From the NCBI GenBank assembly GCA_947500775.1, contig CANMTD010000001.1, positions 868,001-932,000 on the forward strand: 64,000 bases of DNA. The letters are read 5' to 3'. The notes under the pieces were generated by a model. That model was given only the letters and a program-made list of their open reading frames with translations. It did no database searches and was not told the origin of the DNA. Within the stretch, counting starts at the first letter, position 1; each line of letters starts with the position of its first letter. Shown piece after piece: positions 6,294 to 14,612 of this stretch. Both the position numbers and the translations under genes were made by a program. This DNA comes from an uncultured Paracoccaceae bacterium. GTDB taxonomy: Bacteria; Pseudomonadota; Alphaproteobacteria; Rhodobacterales; Rhodobacteraceae.

Positions 6294-9278
6294 ATGTGTG
6301 CCGATACGCCTGACTACAAAGACACGCTGACCCTGCCCGAAACCGATTTTCCGATGCGCGCGGGTCTGCCCAAACGCGAACCCGACTGGCTGGCCCGCTG
6401 GGAACGGATCGGCGTCTATGACCGCCTGCGCGAAAAGCCCGGGCGCACGCCTTTTACCCTGCATGACGGCCCGCCCTATGCCAACGGTCATCTGCACATC
6501 GGTCACGCGCTGAACAAGACGATCAAGGACATGATCGTGCGTAGCCATCAGATGATGGGCAACGACGCGCGCTATGTGCCCGGCTGGGACTGCCACGGCC
6601 TGCCCATCGAATGGAAGATCGAGGAAGAGTACCGCAAGAAGGGTAAGAACAAGGACGATGTGGACGTCGTGGATTTCCGCCAGGAATGCCGCAAGTTCGC
6701 CGAAGGCTGGGTCGATATCCAGCGCGAGGAATTCAAACGGCTGGGCATCACCGGCAACTGGGCCGATCCCTATCTGACGATGGATTTCCACGCCGAACGG
6801 GTGATCGCCGAGGAGTTCATGAAGTTCCTGATGAACGGCACGCTGTATCAGGGGTCGAAACCCGTGATGTGGTCGCCGGTCGAAAAGACCGCGCTGGCCG
6901 AGGCCGAGGTTGAATATCACGACAAGGAAAGCTTCACGATTTGGGTGAAGTTCAAAGTGACGCCGGGCAAAGCAAAGGTGTCTGCACATCCCTTGCCGCA
7001 AAGTGGTTCGCTGAAAGACGGGTTGGACCAAATTATCCAAAAGCAAACACAGCTCGAAGGCGCTTTCGTGGTGATCTGGACGACGACTCCGTGGACCATG
7101 CCGTCGAACAAGGCTGTCGTCTATGGCAAGGATATCTCGTACGGCCTGTACGAAGTCACTGGCGCACCCGAAGAATGCTGGGCAAGTGTCGGCGATAAAT
7201 TCCTGCTGGCCGACAATCTGGCCGCTGACGTATTGGGCCGTGCGCGTCTGAACGACGACCAGTGGACCCGTGTGCGTGACGTGACGGCGGATGAACTGGA
7301 AGGTGTCCAACTTACCCACCCGCTGGCCGGGGCCGAGGGTGGCAACGGCGAATGGGACGACATCCGCGACTTCCGCGCCGCGGATTTCGTGACCGATACC
7401 GAAGGCACCGGCTTTGTCCATTGCGCCCCGTCCCACGGGATGGAGGAATACGAGCTTTACCGCGATCTGAATATGCTGGACCAGGTCATCACCTATAACG
7501 TGATGGACGATGGCAGCTTCCGCCCCGGTCTGCCGTTCTTTGGCGGCAAGTACATCTTGTCGCGCAAGGGCGGTGAGGGCGATGCCAATAAAGCCGTGAT
7601 CGACAAGCTGATCGAGGTTGGCGGGTTGCTGGCGCGTGGCAAGATCAAGCACAGCTATCCGCATAGCTGGCGGTCCAAGGCGCCGGTGATCTATCGCAAC
7701 ACGCCGCAGTGGTTCGCATCGGTCGACAAGGAAATCGGCGACGGGCAGGACACCTATGGCAAGACGATCCGGGAACGCGCCCTGACCAGCATCGACGAGC
7801 TGGTGAAATGGACGCCGCAGACCGGGCGCAACCGGCTGTATTCGATGATCGAGGCGCGGCCCGACTGGGTGCTGAGCCGCCAGCGCGCCTGGGGTGTGCC
7901 GCTGACCTGTTTCACCAAGAAGGGCACGCTGCCGACCGATCCGGATTTCCTGTTGCGCGACCCCGCCGTCAACGCCCGCATCGCCGCCGCGTTCGAGGAT
8001 GAGGGCGCGGATTGCTGGTACGCCGAGGGGGCCAAGCAACGGTTCCTGGGCGATGCGGTGAACGCCGATGACTACGATCAGGTGTTCGACGTGCTGGACG
8101 TGTGGTTCGATTCAGGTTCGACCCACGCCTTTGTGCTGCGCGACCGGCCCGATGGCACCAAGGACGGCATCGCCGACGTCTATATGGAAGGCACCGACCA
8201 GCATCGCGGCTGGTTCCATTCGTCGCTGTTGCAGGCCTGCGGCACGCTGGGGCGTGCGCCTTATCGCAATGTGGTCACGCATGGGTTCACCCTGGATGAG
8301 AAGGGCAACAAGATGTCCAAATCTCTGGGGAACACCATTCTGCCGGAAACGGTGGTCAAACAATATGGCGCCGACATCCTGCGCCTGTGGGTGGCCCAGA
8401 CCGATTACACCGCCGATCAGCGGATCGGGCCCGAAATCCTGAAAGGGGTGGCCGACAGCTATCGCCGGTTGCGCAACACGCTGCGGTTCATGCTGGGCAA
8501 TCTGGCCGGGTTCTCGGACACCGAAAAGGTCGAAGCCGCCGATATGCCGGAACTGGAACAGCTGGTGCTGCACCGGCTGGCGGAACTGGATCACAAGGTG
8601 CGCACCGGCTATGGCGCGTTTGATTTTCAGGGCGTGTTTCAGGCGATCTTCAACTTTGCCACGATCGACCTGTCGTCGTTCTATTTCGACGTTCGCAAGG
8701 ATGTTCTGTATTGCGACGGGGCCGATACGGTTGAACGCCGCGCCGCGCGCACGGTGCTGGATATCCTGTTCCACCGGCTGACCACATGGCTGGCCCCCAT
8801 CCTGGTGTTCACGATGGAAGAGGTCTGGCTGGAACGGTTCCCGGGCGACGACAGCTCGGTCCATCTGGTGGATTTCCCGGGCACGCCCGCCGATTGGCTG
8901 AACGAACCGCTGGCCGCCAAATGGGCCGGTATCCGTCAGGTCCGCCGGGCGGTGACCGCCGCGCTGGAAATCCAGCGGCGCGACAAGGTGATCGGCGCCT
9001 CGCTGGAGGCGGCACCGGTGGTGCATGTGCGCGACGCCGATGTTCTGGCGGCGCTGAAATCGGTGGATTTTGCCGATATCTGCATCACCTCGGACGTGGT
9101 GCTGACCGGCGATCCGCTGCCGGCCGAGGCGTTCCGCCTGCCCGAGATCGAAGGCGTCGGCGTGGTCTTCGAAATGGCCGAGGGCAAGAAATGCCAACGC
9201 TGCTGGAAAATCCTGCCCGATGTGGGCAGCCATGCGCATCCGGATGTCTGCGGGCGCTGCAGCGACGCGTTGGGATAA
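6294..9278 (+). CDS. ileS: Isoleucyl-tRNA synthetase
   Basis: Class I synthetase that charges tRNA-Ile and edits misactivated Val. HIGH-type motif HLHIGH is at residues 66-71, KMSKS at 673-677, the Thr-rich editing motif WTTTPWTMPSN near 260, and the C-terminal zinc knuckle (CQRCW and CGRC) at the end. The product is 994 residues. I chose ATG 6294 because AAGGA precedes it; an in-frame extension to 6237 has no support. Residues about 221-259, between the two parts of the editing insertion, are longer than I expect for the family and are coded by AT-richer DNA (bases 7021-7080 have 29 G/C of 60). A possible leader peptide lies upstream, and a strong terminator follows. Confidence 0.96.
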   Translation: MCADTPDYKDTLTLPETDFPMRAGLPKREPDWLARWERIGVYDRLREKPGRTPFTLHDGPPYANGHLHIGHALNKTIKDMIVRSHQMMGNDARYVPGWDCHGLPIEWKIEEEYRKKGKNKDDVDVVDFRQECRKFAEGWVDIQREEFKRLGITGNWADPYLTMDFHAERVIAEEFMKFLMNGTLYQGSKPVMWSPVEKTALAEAEVEYHDKESFTIWVKFKVTPGKAKVSAHPLPQSGSLKDGLDQIIQKQTQLEGAFVVIWTTTPWTMPSNKAVVYGKDISYGLYEVTGAPEECWASVGDKFLLADNLAADVLGRARLNDDQWTRVRDVTADELEGVQLTHPLAGAEGGNGEWDDIRDFRAADFVTDTEGTGFVHCAPSHGMEEYELYRDLNMLDQVITYNVMDDGSFRPGLPFFGGKYILSRKGGEGDANKAVIDKLIEVGGLLARGKIKHSYPHSWRSKAPVIYRNTPQWFASVDKEIGDGQDTYGKTIRERALTSIDELVKWTPQTGRNRLYSMIEARPDWVLSRQRAWGVPLTCFTKKGTLPTDPDFLLRDPAVNARIAAAFEDEGADCWYAEGAKQRFLGDAVNADDYDQVFDVLDVWFDSGSTHAFVLRDRPDGTKDGIADVYMEGTDQHRGWFHSSLLQACGTLGRAPYRNVVTHGFTLDEKGNKMSKSLGNTILPETVVKQYGADILRLWVAQTDYTADQRIGPEILKGVADSYRRLRNTLRFMLGNLAGFSDTEKVEAADMPELEQLVLHRLAELDHKVRTGYGAFDFQGVFQAIFNFATIDLSSFYFDVRKDVLYCDGADTVERRAARTVLDILFHRLTTWLAPILVFTMEEVWLERFPGDDSSVHLVDFPGTPADWLNEPLAAKWAGIRQVRRAVTAALEIQRRDKVIGASLEAAPVVHVRDADVLAALKSVDFADICITSDVVLTGDPLPAEAFRLPEIEGVGVVFEMAEGKKCQRCWKILPDVGSHAHPDVCGRCSDALG

Positions 9279-9284
9279 AACAGG

Positions 9285-9320
9285 TCGGGCCGGGGAACAC
9301 TCCCCGGCCCGATTGGTTTT
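9285..9320 (+). terminator. Bidirectional intrinsic terminator between ileS and the peroxidase gene
   Basis: A perfect 12-base stem (9285-9296 with 9301-9312, tcgggccgggga/tccccggcccga) has a four-base loop and is followed by ttggtttt. On the other strand the stem is followed by a short T-run from the aaaa at 9277-9280. It can therefore end both ileS and the convergent cytochrome c peroxidase transcript. Confidence 0.85.
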
Positions 9321-9328
9321 AACAGGCC

Positions 9329-10381
9329 TTATTGCGGCAGGATCTCACCCGACGGGCGGGGGGTCGCCGCGGTTTCCGCTGGCAGCACCGGATAGGTGAT
9401 CGGCGGCAGGGTGCCGGTCAGGCTGTCCAGGAATGCCACGATCTGATCGGCGCTTTCATCGTCCAGCTCTTCGCCCAGTTGGGATTCGGCCATGATCTGC
9501 ACCGCGACCTTCAAATCCCAGACCTTGCCGGAATGGAAATAGGGGGCGGTCTGCGAGATGTTGCGCAACGGCGCCGCGCGGAACACATATTCGTCGCTGG
9601 CGGTTTCGGTGACGGCGAAACGTCCTTTGTCCCCGACGGGCAGAACATCGGCGCCCGGTTTTTCGATCAGGCCGAAGGGGTAATAGCCATGCCCGCCGAC
9701 GTTGACGTCCGAATGGCAGGACGCACAGCCCAGATCCATGAACAGGGACAGACCCGCAAGCTGATCCTCGGTCATCGCCGCATCATCGCCATTCAGCCAT
9801 GCGTCGAAGGGCGCCGGGGTGATCAGCGTCGCCTCGAACGCCTCGATCGCCTTGGCGAAATTGTCAAAGGACACCGGCTCGGCCTCATCGGCAAAGGATT
9901 CTTCGAACCACGTCACATATTGCGGCATCGAATTCAGGGTCGACACCACATTCGCCGGGGTGTTGGCCATTTCCACGCCAGCCTGAACCGGGCCTTTGGC
10001 CTGTTCGGCAAGGTCGGCGGCGCGCCCGTCCCAGAACTGTGCTTCGTTGAAGACCGAGTTCAGCGCGGTGGGCGCATTGCGCGGCCCGCGCTGCCAGCCA
10101 TGCCCGATCGAGGTTTCAAGGTTGTCATCGCCCCCGGTCGCCAGGTTGTGGCACGAGTTGCACGAAAACACCCCCGAGGCCGACATCCTGGGATCAAAGA
10201 ACAACGCCTTGCCCAGTTCGATCTTGGCGGGCGTGATCGGGTTATCCGTTACTGCGGGGACGGTTGAGGGCAGCGGGCGAAAAATCTCCAGCGCGTCATC
10301 GCGTAATTCACTGGAGTAAGCCGTTGAGGCCATCGCCATGGCAACCATTGCCAGGCACGACACGTTTAAGCGGGTATTCAT
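9329..10381 (-). CDS. ccpA: Di-haem cytochrome c peroxidase (CcpA/MauG family)
   Basis: Periplasmic enzyme that reduces hydrogen peroxide with electrons from cytochrome c. An N-terminal signal peptide (about residues 1-23) precedes two haem c sites, CNSCH (74-78) and CASCH (219-223). The conserved segments LGKALFFDPRMSASG, RNAPTALNSVFN, QFWDGRA and GRFAVTETASDEYVFRAAPLRN are all present, and 350 residues is usual for the family. A perfect FNR-type box lies about 92 bases upstream of the start, so induction at low oxygen is likely, as described for related genes in Rhodobacter and Paracoccus. The gene stands alone, closed by the shared terminator with ileS. Confidence 0.93.
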   Translation of the reverse strand: MNTRLNVSCLAMVAMAMASTAYSSELRDDALEIFRPLPSTVPAVTDNPITPAKIELGKALFFDPRMSASGVFSCNSCHNLATGGDDNLETSIGHGWQRGPRNAPTALNSVFNEAQFWDGRAADLAEQAKGPVQAGVEMANTPANVVSTLNSMPQYVTWFEESFADEAEPVSFDNFAKAIEAFEATLITPAPFDAWLNGDDAAMTEDQLAGLSLFMDLGCASCHSDVNVGGHGYYPFGLIEKPGADVLPVGDKGRFAVTETASDEYVFRAAPLRNISQTAPYFHSGKVWDLKVAVQIMAESQLGEELDDESADQIVAFLDSLTGTLPPITYPVLPAETAATPRPSGEILPQ

Positions 10382-10472
10382 CGGTGTCTCCGTCGTTTGT
10401 GAAGGTGATCCGCGCGCTTTTCTCAGAAGGAAATCAACCTCTTCAACCTATCACGCATTTGCCGTTTTGAGC

Positions 10473-10486
10473 TTGATTTAGATCAA
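10473..10486 (-). promoter_or_regulatory. Perfect FNR/FnrL box upstream of the peroxidase gene
   Basis: TTGAT-TTAG-ATCAA matches the FNR consensus TTGAT-N4-ATCAA at all ten fixed positions. It is centred about 98 bases before the ATG of the cytochrome c peroxidase gene. The divergent phosphatase gene starts 135 bases away on the other side and could also be affected. Confidence 0.85.
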
Positions 10487-10621
10487 TTCCAAACTGGAGC
10501 GGACAAATTTTCCAGCCGGACAACCGACGGTATTACCCGGAGTTCGGGCGGGGCTGGCGGACAGAAAGACTTGCCTGCGGTCCGCGCCTGACGCTAGCGT
10601 TCCAAGGGGAAGGGGGGCGTC

Positions 10622-11110
10622 ATGCAGCGAAGATGTTTTCTGACGGTGGGTATGGCCGCGCTGGTTGCGGGCTGTGCGGCGCGTGGGCCCGTGCGAATGC
10701 CGCCCGGAACCACGCTGATCGTGGTGCGCCACGGGGAACGGCATGGCGAAGACCTGAACGATGCGGGCCGGGTGCGGGCCCGCGATCTGGTCACGGCGCT
10801 GAAGGGGATCCCGCTGGATCGGATCTACAGCCCCGGCATTCAGCGCAATCTGGATACCGCAGCCCCACTGTCCGCCGCGCGTGGCCTGCCGATCACCCGT
10901 CGCCCGCAGGAAAACCCGGCGCCGGTGCTGATGCGCGAAAGCGCGAGCCAGACCGTTGTCTGGATCGGCAACAAGGGCAATATCGCCGCCATCTGGGACA
11001 CCTTGTCGCTGCCAGAGCCCGCGCCGCTGAACTATGGCGATCTGCATATCGTGCGCAGCGATGCCAAAGGCCGGGTGACGGTCGAGCGTCGCCGGTTCGG
11101 CACGCCATGA
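10622..11110 (+). CDS. Histidine phosphatase superfamily lipoprotein
   Basis: A 162-residue protein whose N-terminus looks like a lipoprotein signal (LVAGC, Cys18). The RHG motif VVRHGER at residues 34-40 marks the phosphoglycerate-mutase-like histidine phosphatase fold, with His37 as the probable phosphorylated residue. The second half is short for the family, so the substrate cannot be named. The ATG at 10622 follows a purine-rich aaggggaagggg stretch. It overlaps the next gene by four bases (ATGA at 11107), so the two are coupled; no functional link to DNA repair is evident. Confidence 0.78.
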   Translation: MQRRCFLTVGMAALVAGCAARGPVRMPPGTTLIVVRHGERHGEDLNDAGRVRARDLVTALKGIPLDRIYSPGIQRNLDTAAPLSAARGLPITRRPQENPAPVLMRESASQTVVWIGNKGNIAAIWDTLSLPEPAPLNYGDLHIVRSDAKGRVTVERRRFGTP

Positions 11111-11562
11111 CATCGCTAAGCTTTGACAGCCCGGTTGGCGCCTTGACCATCGTGGAAACCGACGGGGCCATCACCGCGGTCAACTGGGGGGGCGGGCACC
11201 GGGACACCACGCCGCTGCTGCAAAAGGCCAAGGCCCAGCTTATGGCCTATTTCGCCGGGGAACTGACAGAATTCGATCTGCCGTTACAGGTGCAGGGGTC
11301 GGATTTTCAGCGTCAGGTCTGCGACCAGATATCGGCCATCCCTTACGGGGACACAAAGACCTATGGCGATCTGGCCAAGGCGCTGGACAAATCGGCGCAG
11401 GCCATCGGTACCGCCTGCGGTGGCAACCCCATTCCGATTATTATTCCGTGCCACCGGGTGATGGGCGCGGGCGGCAAGCTGACCGGGTTTTCCGGCGCGG
11501 GCGGGGTGGAAACCAAGGTTGCCCTGCTGCGGCTGGAAGGGGCGGCAGGGCTGTTGATCTGA
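11107..11562 (+). CDS. ogt: Methylated-DNA--protein-cysteine S-methyltransferase
   Basis: Suicide enzyme that removes alkyl groups from O6-guanine and O4-thymine. The active-site motif PCHRV has its acceptor Cys at residue 115, preceded by NPIPIII and followed by GGKLTGFSGAGGVETK, the classic layout. The 151-residue length fits the short Ogt type with no regulatory Ada domain. The longer open frame reaching back to 10633 is the shadow of the phosphatase gene; the ATG at 11107 overlaps that gene's stop. Confidence 0.93.
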   Translation: MTSLSFDSPVGALTIVETDGAITAVNWGGGHRDTTPLLQKAKAQLMAYFAGELTEFDLPLQVQGSDFQRQVCDQISAIPYGDTKTYGDLAKALDKSAQAIGTACGGNPIPIIIPCHRVMGAGGKLTGFSGAGGVETKVALLRLEGAAGLLI

Positions 11563-11675
11563 CACGGGCCCGCCTGTCGGATAAGCGCAACGATATCGCT
11601 AATTTTTCAGGCAGGGCTATGTTCACGCCCCGATTTTGCTAGGCTTGCCGTAACGTAAAGGACGAGGGCGGCCCG

Positions 11676-13121
11676 ATGAAAATGCGTATGGCAGGTGTGG
11701 CAATGGCGGTGGTGGGGTGCCTTGGCTCGGGCTCGATGGCCGCGGAATTCGAGCTTCGGCAGGGGCTGGATATCTTTGACGATAACCAATCGTCGGTCGA
11801 CGCATTGCATTCGCTGACCTTGCTGCGCGAGCTGCGGCCGGGGCTGCATTTCGGGCAAAGCCTGTATTCGGCGGCGGCGGGCGATGGCGGCGGGTTGTTT
11901 CTGGGCGGGTTCGAATTGCTGTGGCGGCAGCGGCTGAGCGCCAGTACCGCGCTGGAATTCGGGGGTTTCATCGGCGGCGGTGGCGGTGCCTTTGTGGTCG
12001 AAGGCGACGGGTTCATGACCCGTGCCCATGTCACGCTGAACCGACGGCTGACGCCCACGCTGTCGGGTACGCTGGGCCTGTCTTATACCGATATCACCGG
12101 GTCGCAGGTTTCGGCCCCCGCGATCAGCCTTGGGTTTTCCAAGGACCTGAACCTTGCGCTGTCGTACGGGCGGGGGCACAGCGGCGCCCCGCTTGCGGGT
12201 GACACCGTGATCAAGGCGATCAAGCCGATCATCCGCAGCGTCGATCCGCAGGGCAGCACCGGGCGCAACGGATCGGACCTGGACCGGATGACCACGCTGG
12301 GGGCCGAGCTGACCTTTGCCAGCGGTAACAATGCCCGTGGCGAAGTGTTCATGCAGGCGCTGGGCGCGGCCGAAGGCGGCGGCGAAGGCTATGCCGAATG
12401 GCAGTTGGGCTATCGCTGGCTGACCGCCGATGCCGGGCTGCGCGCCTTTGCCGAGTTCGGCGCCGGCTTTGCCGGGGGCGGCGATGTCGATACCGGCGGC
12501 GGGTTGATCGGATCGGTCGGGGGTGGGGTCGTGGTGCCGATCACGCGCGGGTTCGAGGCCGAGTTCGGCGCAATCGCATTGGCCGCCGCAGACGGAGATT
12601 TTCGGGCGATTGCGCCTTTCGTGCGCGGCTCGCTGACCTTCGGGGGCGCTGCGGGCGGGGGGGATGCGAAGCCGCGCCAATGGCAGTATTCGACCGGTCT
12701 GACACTGCAACGCGAAACCGATGATTTCCGGCATCCCGGTTCGGATCAATCCGGCGATCCCCTGCTGATCGAAACCTCGCTTGATCTGTTCCTGACGGAT
12801 CGGACCTATTTCACCGGCAACGCCCAGACCGTGGTGGCGGGGGATGCGGGCGGCTATGCCATCGGGCAGCTGGGGCTGGGGCATGAATTTCCGCTGACCC
12901 CGCGCTGGACCCTTGCGGTTGAAGGCTTTGTCGGGGCGGCGGGCGGCGGCGGCATCGACACCGGTGGCGGGCTGAGCGGCGGCGCGCGGATGGAACTGGA
13001 CTATGCGTTAAGCGAGCGGCTGAAACTGTCGGGTGGCATCGGGGTCATGCAGTCGCGCGGCGGGGCGGACCCCGTGACGTTGCATCTGGGGATCAAGGCG
13101 CCGTTTACGACGTTTCACTGA
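11676..13121 (+). CDS. Predicted outer-membrane beta-barrel protein with three related modules
   Basis: I do not recognise a named family. The 481-residue product has a signal peptide (cleavage near residue 22, SMAAEF) and many alternating polar/hydrophobic strands, and it is rich in Gly with few Lys, typical of an outer-membrane barrel. A module of about 55 residues, with strands leading into a Gly-rich loop, occurs three times (about residues 78-127, 239-298 and 394-456). The last two share VDTGGGL/IDTGGGL inside GGG runs. The last residues (IKAPFTTFH) end in an aromatic followed by His, not the usual final Phe. The ATG has GGGCGG upstream. It is convergent with pcs and overlaps it by 17 bases. 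Confidence 0.68.
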   Translation: MKMRMAGVAMAVVGCLGSGSMAAEFELRQGLDIFDDNQSSVDALHSLTLLRELRPGLHFGQSLYSAAAGDGGGLFLGGFELLWRQRLSASTALEFGGFIGGGGGAFVVEGDGFMTRAHVTLNRRLTPTLSGTLGLSYTDITGSQVSAPAISLGFSKDLNLALSYGRGHSGAPLAGDTVIKAIKPIIRSVDPQGSTGRNGSDLDRMTTLGAELTFASGNNARGEVFMQALGAAEGGGEGYAEWQLGYRWLTADAGLRAFAEFGAGFAGGGDVDTGGGLIGSVGGGVVVPITRGFEAEFGAIALAAADGDFRAIAPFVRGSLTFGGAAGGGDAKPRQWQYSTGLTLQRETDDFRHPGSDQSGDPLLIETSLDLFLTDRTYFTGNAQTVVAGDAGGYAIGQLGLGHEFPLTPRWTLAVEGFVGAAGGGGIDTGGGLSGGARMELDYALSERLKLSGGIGVMQSRGGADPVTLHLGIKAPFTTFH

Positions 13122-13809
13122 CCCGCGCCGGGATCAGCTGTTGCGCGATACCCGCGCCCAGCAGATAGATGCTGGTCACGACCAACCCCCAATGCGCCCA
13201 GCTTTCGGGGTGAAAATCGACCCAGGCCGCCCAGCCGGCAAAGAAGGTCCATGCCAGGATGATCGGCAGGGATACCGCGCGCCAGCGGTCGGTGCGCACC
13301 GGATGGATGAATTTCAGCGGCAGGAACATCGCCACCGCCAGGGCGCAGACAATCGTCAGGATCACCCAGAACCCCGGTTCGGTCGCAAACAAAACGATGA
13401 TCACCATGTTCCAGCAGCCCGGAAACCCGTTGAACGAGTTATCCTTCGTTTTCATGCGGGTATCGGCGAAATAGATCACGCTGGCAAAGGTGATCACGAT
13501 GATCGCCACCCAGCCGGTCCAGCCCGGCAACAGCCCCGATTTGAACAGCGCATAGGCCGGAATGAACACATAGGTCAGATAGTCGATGATCAGGTCCATC
13601 AGCCCCCCGTCGATCTGCGGGGCGTTGGTTTTGACGTCATAGCGGCGCGCCAGCGGGCCATCGATGCCGTCCACGGCAAAGGCGATGACCAGCCAGACGA
13701 ACATCATGCCCCATTTTTCATCGGCGGCGGCCAGCATGGCCAGCATCGCGAAAATGGCACCGGTCGCGGTAAGAAGATGGACGGAAAGCGCGCGCAGTTT
13801 CTGTGTCAT
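13105..13809 (-). CDS. pcs: Phosphatidylcholine synthase
   Basis: An integral membrane CDP-alcohol phosphatidyltransferase that joins choline to CDP-diacylglycerol to make phosphatidylcholine, a route typical of alphaproteobacteria. The signature is visible as DGPLAR (residues 50-55) and DG-x3-D-x3-D (67-76), followed by YLTYVFIPAYAL. Seven or eight hydrophobic segments span the 234 residues. I chose the ATG at 13809 (MTQKLRALSVHLLTATG); the frame stays open to 13887 but the extra 26 residues are Arg-rich and unlike the family. Confidence 0.92.
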   Translation of the reverse strand: MTQKLRALSVHLLTATGAIFAMLAMLAAADEKWGMMFVWLVIAFAVDGIDGPLARRYDVKTNAPQIDGGLMDLIIDYLTYVFIPAYALFKSGLLPGWTGWVAIIVITFASVIYFADTRMKTKDNSFNGFPGCWNMVIIVLFATEPGFWVILTIVCALAVAMFLPLKFIHPVRTDRWRAVSLPIILAWTFFAGWAAWVDFHPESWAHWGLVVTSIYLLGAGIAQQLIPARVSETS

Positions 13810-13902
13810 CGGATGGTCATGGCGGACCCTTCGCAAAAACACAATCCCGCGTTTGCAAAAGACATGCGACCAAGGTCGCGGCCGCATGTCCGATGGGGGG
13901 GA

Positions 13903-14490
13903 TCATTCGGCGCTGATGCGGACCTCTTCCAGCGGATAGGCCAGGTTGTCCTGCGCTTCCCAGCCGACGTGGCAGTCGTGGCAGAAGGCCTGTTTGATCT
14001 TCATCACCTTGCCGTTGGGCTGCAACGCGTCATAGTGCCAGTCGTCAGCGTCCGGTGCGCCGCCTGCCTCCAGCTTGGTCATGACGAACAGGGGGCCAAC
14101 CGCCAGCGTGCCGTCCTTTTTGACCTTGAAGCTTTCCTTGGCCAGAACCGATCCGACCGGCATATGAACGCCTTCGTCCGCGAATTTCAGATATTGCTCG
14201 GCGGCGATGTCGTTGGCAAAGGTCTGTAGGAACCGGTTGCCATGCGGCCCGGCAATCCCCGGGCGGGTCGAGGTGACGGTCCAGCTGCGATAATGCGATC
14301 CGACCGCGTCGCCGTCTTTGGCATAGCTTTCGGCCATCTTGTCCTTGATGCAGTCATACAGCGCCGTCACGGCGGCATCGTCCAGATCAAAGGGATCGCC
14401 ATGCGCGGTGCAACTGTCGGCGTGGGCCGTGGTGGCAAAGGCTGTGCCGCTTGTCAGGATCAGAGTGGCGAGGAGGTTGTTGAATTTCAT
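13903..14490 (-). CDS. Cytochrome P460 family protein
   Basis: Secreted c-type haem protein of 195 residues with a signal peptide (about 1-24, AHADS). A single haem-binding CHDCH motif sits at residues 170-174, close to the C-terminus, as in cytochromes P460 and c'-beta. Family features in the middle are HYRSWTVT, GPHGNRFLQTFAND and MPVGSVLAKESF. Known members oxidise hydroxylamine or bind NO; which applies here cannot be read from sequence. The gene lies between xerC and pcs but has its own upstream region with a perfect inverted repeat. Confidence 0.85.
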   Translation of the reverse strand: MKFNNLLATLILTSGTAFATTAHADSCTAHGDPFDLDDAAVTALYDCIKDKMAESYAKDGDAVGSHYRSWTVTSTRPGIAGPHGNRFLQTFANDIAAEQYLKFADEGVHMPVGSVLAKESFKVKKDGTLAVGPLFVMTKLEAGGAPDADDWHYDALQPNGKVMKIKQAFCHDCHVGWEAQDNLAYPLEEVRISAE

Positions 14491-14515
14491 CCGGAACGTT
14501 CCCTAGCTGTCGATT

Positions 14516-14532
14516 CTCATTGGTCGAATGAG
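14516..14532 (-). promoter_or_regulatory. Inverted repeat upstream of the cytochrome P460 gene
   Basis: CTCATT-GGTCG-AATGAG is a perfect 6-5-6 inverted repeat, 26-42 bases before the start codon. Size and position suit an operator for a dimeric repressor, but it does not match the FNR consensus or any NO-sensor consensus I can recall with confidence. Confidence 0.4.
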
Positions 14533-14612
14533 GGACAGTTTGTCGCACCTGCATGGAAAAAGGGAATGAAGCCGAAACAAGTTTACGTGACCAAATGTTT
14601 CGGTTTTCGCGG

